A stretch of 64,000 nucleotides of DNA from Prunella strophiata. Taxonomy: Eukaryota; Chordata; Aves; Passeriformes; Prunellidae. The stretch covers positions 114,377,848 through 114,441,847 of the forward strand of contig JAZBQD010000030.1 in the NCBI GenBank assembly GCA_036583965.1. Reading direction: 5' to 3'. Positions within the stretch are counted from its first letter, which is position 1; each line of letters begins with the position of its first letter. The notes below the pieces were generated by a model, which was not told where the DNA came from, ran no database searches, and saw nothing but the letters and a program-made list of their open reading frames with translations. Both the position numbers and the translations under genes were made by a program. Positions 58,976 through 64,000 of this stretch are shown here, in pieces.

Positions 58976-61900
58976 CTGAGGGAGCTGGGAAGGGGCTGGA
59001 GAATCCCTGAGGAGCTGGGAAGGGAATGGAGAATCCCTGAGGAGCTGGGAAGGGAATGGAGAATCCCTGAGGAGCTGGGAAGGGAAGGAGAATCCCTGAG
59101 GAGCTGGGAAGGGAATGGAGAATCCCTGAGGAGCTGGGAAGGGAATGGAGAACCCTGAGGAGCTGGGAAGGGATGGAGAATCCCTGAGGAGCTGGGAAGG
59201 GAATGGAGAATCCCTGAGGAGCTGGGAAGGGAATGGAGAATCCCTGAGGAGCTGGGAAGGGAATGGAGAATCCCTGAGGAGCTGGGAAGGGAATGGAGAA
59301 TCCCTGAGGGAGCTGGAAGGGAATGGAGAATCCCTGAGGAGCTGGAAGGGAATGGAGAATCCCTGAGGGAGCTGGAAGGGAATGGAGATCCCTGAGGAGC
59401 TGGAAGGGAATGGAGAATCCCTGAGGGAGCTGGAAGGGAATGGAGAATCCCTGAGGAGCTGGGAAGGGAATGGAGAATCCCTGAGGAGCTGGGAAGGGAA
59501 TGGAGGAATCCCTGAGGAGCTGGGAAGGGAATGGAGAATCCCTGAGAGCTGGGAAGGGAATGGAGAATCCCTGAGGAGCTGGGAAGGAATGGAGAATCCC
59601 TGAGGAGCTGGGAAGGGAATGGAGAATCCTGAGGAGCTGGGAAGGGAATGGAGAATCCCTGAGGAGCTGGGAAGGAATGGAGAATCCCTGAGGAGCTGGA
59701 AGGGAATGGAGAATCCCTGAGGAGCTGGGAAGGGAATGGAGAATCCTGAGGAGCTGGGAAGGGAATGGAGAATCCTGAGGAGCTGGGAAGGGAATGGAGA
59801 ATCCCTGAGGAGCTGGGAAGGGAATGGAGAATCCCTGAGGAGCTGGGAAGGGAATGGAGAATCCTGAGGAGCTGGGAAGGGAATGGAGAATCCCTGAGGA
59901 GCTGGGAAGGGAATGGAGAATCCCTGAGGAGCTGGGAAGGGAATGGAGAATCCCTGAGGAGCTGGGAAGGGAATGGAGAATCCCTGAGGAGCTGGGAAGG
60001 GAATGGAGAATCCTGAGGAGCTGGGAAGGGAATGGAGAATCCTGAGGAGCTGGGAAGGGAATGGAGAATCCCTGAGGAGCTGGGAAGGGAATGGAGAATC
60101 CCTGAGGAGCTGGGAAGGGAATGGAGAATCCTGAGGAGCTGGGAAGGGAATGGAGAATCCCTGAGGAGCTGGGAAGGGAATGGAGAATCCCTGAGGAGCT
60201 GGAAGGGAATGGAGAATCCCTGAGGAGCTGGAAGGGAATGGAGAATCCCTGAGGAGCTGGGAAGGGAATGGAGAATCCCTGAGGAGCTGGAAGGGAATGG
60301 AGAATCCCTGAGGAGCTGGGAAGGGAATGGAGAATCCTGAGGAGCTGGGAAGGGAATGGAGAATCCCTGAGGAGCTGGGAAGGGAATGGAGAATCCTGAG
60401 GAGCTGGGAAGGGAATGGAGAATCCCTGAGAGCTGGGAAGGGAATGGAGAATCCTGAGGAGCTGGGAAGGGAATGGAGAATCCTGAGGAGCTGGGAAGGA
60501 ATGGAGAATCCCTGAGGAGCTGGGAAGGGAATGGAGAATCCCTGAGGAGCTGGGAAGGGAATGGAGAATCCTGAGGAGCTGGGAAGGGAATGGAGAATCC
60601 CTGAGGAGCTGGAAGGGAATGGAGAATCCCTGAGGAGCTGGGAAGGGAATGGAGAATCCTGAGGAGCTGGGAAGGGAATGGAGAATCCTGAGGAGCTGGG
60701 AAGGGAATGGAGAATCCTGAGGAGCTGGGAAGGGAATGGAGAATCCCTGAGGAGCTGGAAGGGAATGGAGAATCCCTGAGGAGCTGGGAAGGGAATGGAG
60801 AATCCCTGAGGAGCTGGGAAGGGAATGGAGAATCCTGAGGAGCTGGGAAGGGAATGGAGAATCCCTGAGGAGCTGGAAGGGAATGGAGAATCCTGAGGAG
60901 CTGGGAAGGGAATGGAGAATCCTGAGGAGCTGGGAAGGGAATGGAGAATCCTGAGGAGCTGGGAAGGGAATGGAGAATCCTGAGGAGCTGGGAAGGGAAT
61001 GGAGAATCCTGAGGAGCTGGGAAGGAATGGAGAATCCCTGAGGAGCTGGGAAGGGAATGGAGAATCCCTGAGGAGCTGGGAAGGGAATGGAGAATCCCTG
61101 AGGAGCTGGAAGGGAATGGAGAATCCTGAGGAGCTGGGAAGGGAATGGAGAATCCTGAGGAGCTGGGAAGGGAATGGAGAATCCTGAGGAGCTGGGAAGG
61201 GAATGGAGAATCCCTGAGGAGCTGGAAGGGAATGGAGAATCCTGAGGAGCTGGGAAGGGAATGGAGAATCCTGAGGAGCTGGGAAGGGAATGGAGAATCC
61301 CTGAGGAGCTGGAAGGGAATGGAGAATCCCTGAGGAGCTGGGAAGGGAATGGAGAATCCTGAGGAGCTGGGAAGGGAATGGAGAATCCTGAGGAGCTGGG
61401 AAGGGAATGGAGAATCCCTGAGGAGCTGGGAAGGAATGGAGAATCCCTGAGGAGCTGGGAAGGGAATGGAGAATCCTGAGGAGCTGGGAAGGGAATGGAG
61501 AATCCCTGAGGAGCTGGGAAGGGAATGGAGAATCCCTGAGGAGCTGGGAAGGGAATGGAGAATCCCTGAGGAGCTGGGAAGGGAATGGAGAATCCCTGAG
61601 GAGCTGGGAAGGGAATGGAGAATCCTGAGGAGCTGGGAAGGGAATGGAGAATCCCTGAGAGCTGGGAAGGGAATGGAGAATCCCTGAGAGCTGGGAAGGG
61701 AATGGAGAATCCTGAGGAGCTGGGAAGGGAATGGAGAATCCTGAGGAGCTGGGAAGGGAATGGAGAATCCCTGAGAGCTGGGAAGGGAATGGAGAATCCT
61801 GAGGAGCTGGGAAGGGAATGGAGAATCCCTGAGGAGCTGGAAGGGAATGGAGAATCCCTGAGGAGCTGGGAAGGGAATGGAGAATCCCTGAGGAGCTGGA

Positions 61901-62139
61901 AGGGAATGGAGAATCCCTGAGGAGCTGGGAAGGGAATGGAGAATCCTGAGGAGCTGGGAAGGAATGGAGAATCCCTGAGGAGCTGGGAAGGGAATGGAGA
62001 ATCCCTGAGAGCTGGGAAGGGAATGGAGAATCCCTGAGGAGCTGGGAAGGGAATGGAGAATCCCTGAGGAGCTGGGAAGGGAATGGAGAATCCCTGAGGA
62101 GCTGGGAAGGGAATGGAGAATCCCTGAGGAGCTGGGAAG
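58976..62139. repeat. 30-bp satellite (GAGCTGGGAAGGGAATGGAG + AATCCCTGAG), about 107 copies
   Basis: Units are nearly identical except for recurrent one-base length changes in homopolymers (CCCTGAG or CCTGAG; GGGAAGGG or GGAAGGG; GAGGAG or GAG). The period therefore varies between 28 and 30 bp and frames shift constantly. The minus strand nevertheless stays open for about 3.2 kb. Confidence 0.97.
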
Positions 62140-63345
62140 GAATGTTTATTGATTGATTTTTATTCCATTTCTTCTCACTGCTGGTATTAACCAGAAAATG
62201 TTCTCCATCAGTCTGTGCTGTCACTCAGTTGTGAAGGACATTTTTGTTAGTCTTTACCAAATGTCTGGAAATGAATTATGGCAGGTTGGGAACTGCTGAA
62301 GTTGACAATACTAAACCAAATTAGAATGGTGCTAAGAGCAGTTGGGAGTCAGTTAATTAACTTTGCTTTCCTCTTCCCATATTTGAGGTTCCCTGTGACC
62401 TTTCCTCTGTTCATCAAGACCTTCTTTACCTTCAGAATCAGTTGATTTGCTGAGTTGGGCTCTTCTTCTCTGTGTTCAAAAAGCACTAAATAATTTTATC
62501 TGTCAGATTTGAGACTGGAAATATTAGTGTTTAATTGACTTAAGGACCAAGTTCTGCCATAAATTCTGTTTTGGGTTGTCTGGTGATTTTCTTCTGTAGT
62601 TCTGTGTAAGAGAGGTTGTTTTGTGGCTATAGCTCAATACAGCCTCAGTGGAGTTGATCATGGAATTGTTTGGGTTGGGATTGCTTTGAAACAATCTTGT
62701 TCCCTCTCCTGCCATGGGTGGGGCAAATTCCACTGGAAGGTTCTGTATAAAAACCTGAATTCTGTAAAAACCCCCAGACTGTGACTCACGAGAGTTGTCC
62801 AAGATCTCGAGATGGTCCTGATGGGTACTGATGACTTGAGAGGCTCCCTAGAACAGAGGTTCTAGGAATAAAGTAGGGATTTATGAAAAGGCCTTTAAAG
62901 GATACACCTTGGGCAGCACAAGAGCCCAGCCAGGGCTGCACCCAAGAGGGACCCTGGGTCAGGAGTTCTCACACTTTTATAAGTTTTGGTCCATTTCCAT
63001 ACTGGGGTTAATTACAATGACAGCTCCAGGTGATGCAGTCCCACTCTCCCAGTTTGCTCTCCTCCATTCCCTGTTGTTTGCACTTTTTGGGCTGAAGCTG
63101 CAGTGGTGTCCTTGGTTGTGGGGCTGGGAAAGGATTGTTCTGTGGGACTGAGCTGTGAGGAGAAGCTTGCTGACCCTCTATATGAACTTCAGAGTTCTAT
63201 ACCAATGCAGTGCACAATCTGGAAAATGTAAAAGCTCAAACTGAAGGCATCAGTACTCACCTCACCCTTGGCTGTGTTTCAGGCACTCAGGAACAGCTGT
63301 GGATGGAAGAGTCCAGGAGTGAGCGCCGGGGCAGCGGGGCAGCGA
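62140..63345. other. unassigned stretch before the terminal satellite
   Basis: Contains a CR1 remnant on the minus strand at about 62655-62735 (TGTTTGGGTTGGGATTG, CTGCCATGGGTGGGG). No gene was recognised. Confidence 0.5.
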
Positions 63346-64000
63346 GAGCCGTGCCCAGGGCAGCGTGAGCCGTGCCCAGGGCACTGTGAGCCGTGGCCAG
63401 GGCAGCGTGAGCTGTGCCCAGGGCACTGTGGGCAGTGGCCAGGGCAGCGTGAGCTGTGCCCAGGGCACTGTGAGCCGTGCCCAGGGCACTGTGGGCAGTG
63501 GCCAGGGCACTGTGAGCCGTGCCCAGGGCACTGTGAGCCGTGCCCAGGGCACTGTGAGCCGTGCCCAGGGCACTGTGAGCCGTGCCCAGGGCACTGTGAG
63601 CCGTGCCCAGGGCACTGTGAGCCGTGCCCAGGGCACTGTGAGCCGTGCCCAGGGCACTGTGAGCCGTGCCCAGGGCACTGTGAGCCGTGCCCAGGGCACT
63701 GTGAGCCGTGCCCAGGGCACTGTGAGCCGTGCCCAGGGCACTGTGAGCCGTGCCCAGGGCACTGTGAGCCGTGCCCAGGGCACTGTGAGCCGTGCCCAGG
63801 GCACTGTGAGCCGTGCCCAGGGCACTGTGAGCCGTGCCCAGGGCACTGTGAGCCGTGCCCAGGGCACTGTGAGCCGTGCCCAGGGCACTGTGAGCCGTGC
63901 CCAGGGCACTGTGAGCCGTGCCCAGGGCACTGTGAGCCGTGCCCAGGGCACTGTGAGCCGTGCCCAGGGCACTGTGAGCCGTGCCCAGGGCACTGTGAGC
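63346..64000. repeat. 21-bp satellite (CAGGGCACTGTGAGCCGTGCC), about 31 copies, continues past the window
   Basis: The first units vary (GTGGCCAGGGCAGCGTGAGC), and from about 63500 the array is uniform. Each unit carries the perfect inverted repeat GTGCCCAGGGCAC with a single-base centre. Confidence 0.97.

Overview
The window looks like bird nuclear DNA, most likely a songbird. At least a dozen CR1-type LINE 3' ends are scattered on both strands. There are two solo retroviral LTRs, one with a perfect 6-bp target duplication. The two recognisable genes are vertebrate: ATP5PO (mitochondrial ATP synthase OSCP subunit), split by GT-AG introns, and DNAJC28, a single coding exon with a J domain and a DUF1992 region. 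No bacterial, organellar, tRNA, rRNA or CRISPR feature was seen. Roughly 40% of the window is tandem satellite, and the very long open frames there are by-products of the repeat units.

Layout. 1-400 is a GATA/ATATAG microsatellite. 0.4-13.9 kb is non-coding DNA with CR1 pieces, two solo LTRs in opposite orientation (2098-2720 and 11194-11821), a CpG-rich patch with an RFX X-box-like site (6.55-6.96 kb) and a 10-bp minisatellite flanked by a direct repeat (7.08-8.07 kb). 14.0-26.78 kb is four satellites laid end to end (CATC-type, 39 bp, 45 bp, 11 bp), ending 57 bp before a splice acceptor of ATP5PO. ATP5PO (+) has its last five coding exons at 26835-28883; its first coding exons were not found.

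27.8-44.5 kb is a large, imperfect inverted duplication around an assembly gap (500 N at 36242-36741). Each arm carries a copy of an unrecognised gene family: a CpG-rich start region, an acidic Ser/Glu-rich protein with about six 20-residue repeats, and a basic, Cys-containing C-terminus. The left copy (+) can be read as an intact spliced gene. The right copy (-) has lost a splice-acceptor segment. A third, degraded copy lies at 43.5-44.0 kb and is joined to an inverted piece of an ATP5PO intron. On the right arm the unit is a head-to-tail tandem of about 6.1 kb that runs into the gap, so at least one further copy is probably missing from the assembly.

44.48-48.74 kb is a 28-bp satellite with a 14-16-bp satellite nested inside it. 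DNAJC28 (+) follows at 50.19-51.29 kb, with a one-base insertion exactly at the HPD motif. The rest holds three more satellites (53.69-56.53, 58.98-62.14 and 63.35 kb to the window end), CR1 fragments and two weak exon candidates. ATP5PO and DNAJC28 have the same relative order and strand as in other vertebrates, but the genes that normally separate them (ITSN1, CRYZL1, DONSON, SON, GART) are absent, so this is either a real rearrangement or a join made across the gap or repeats.
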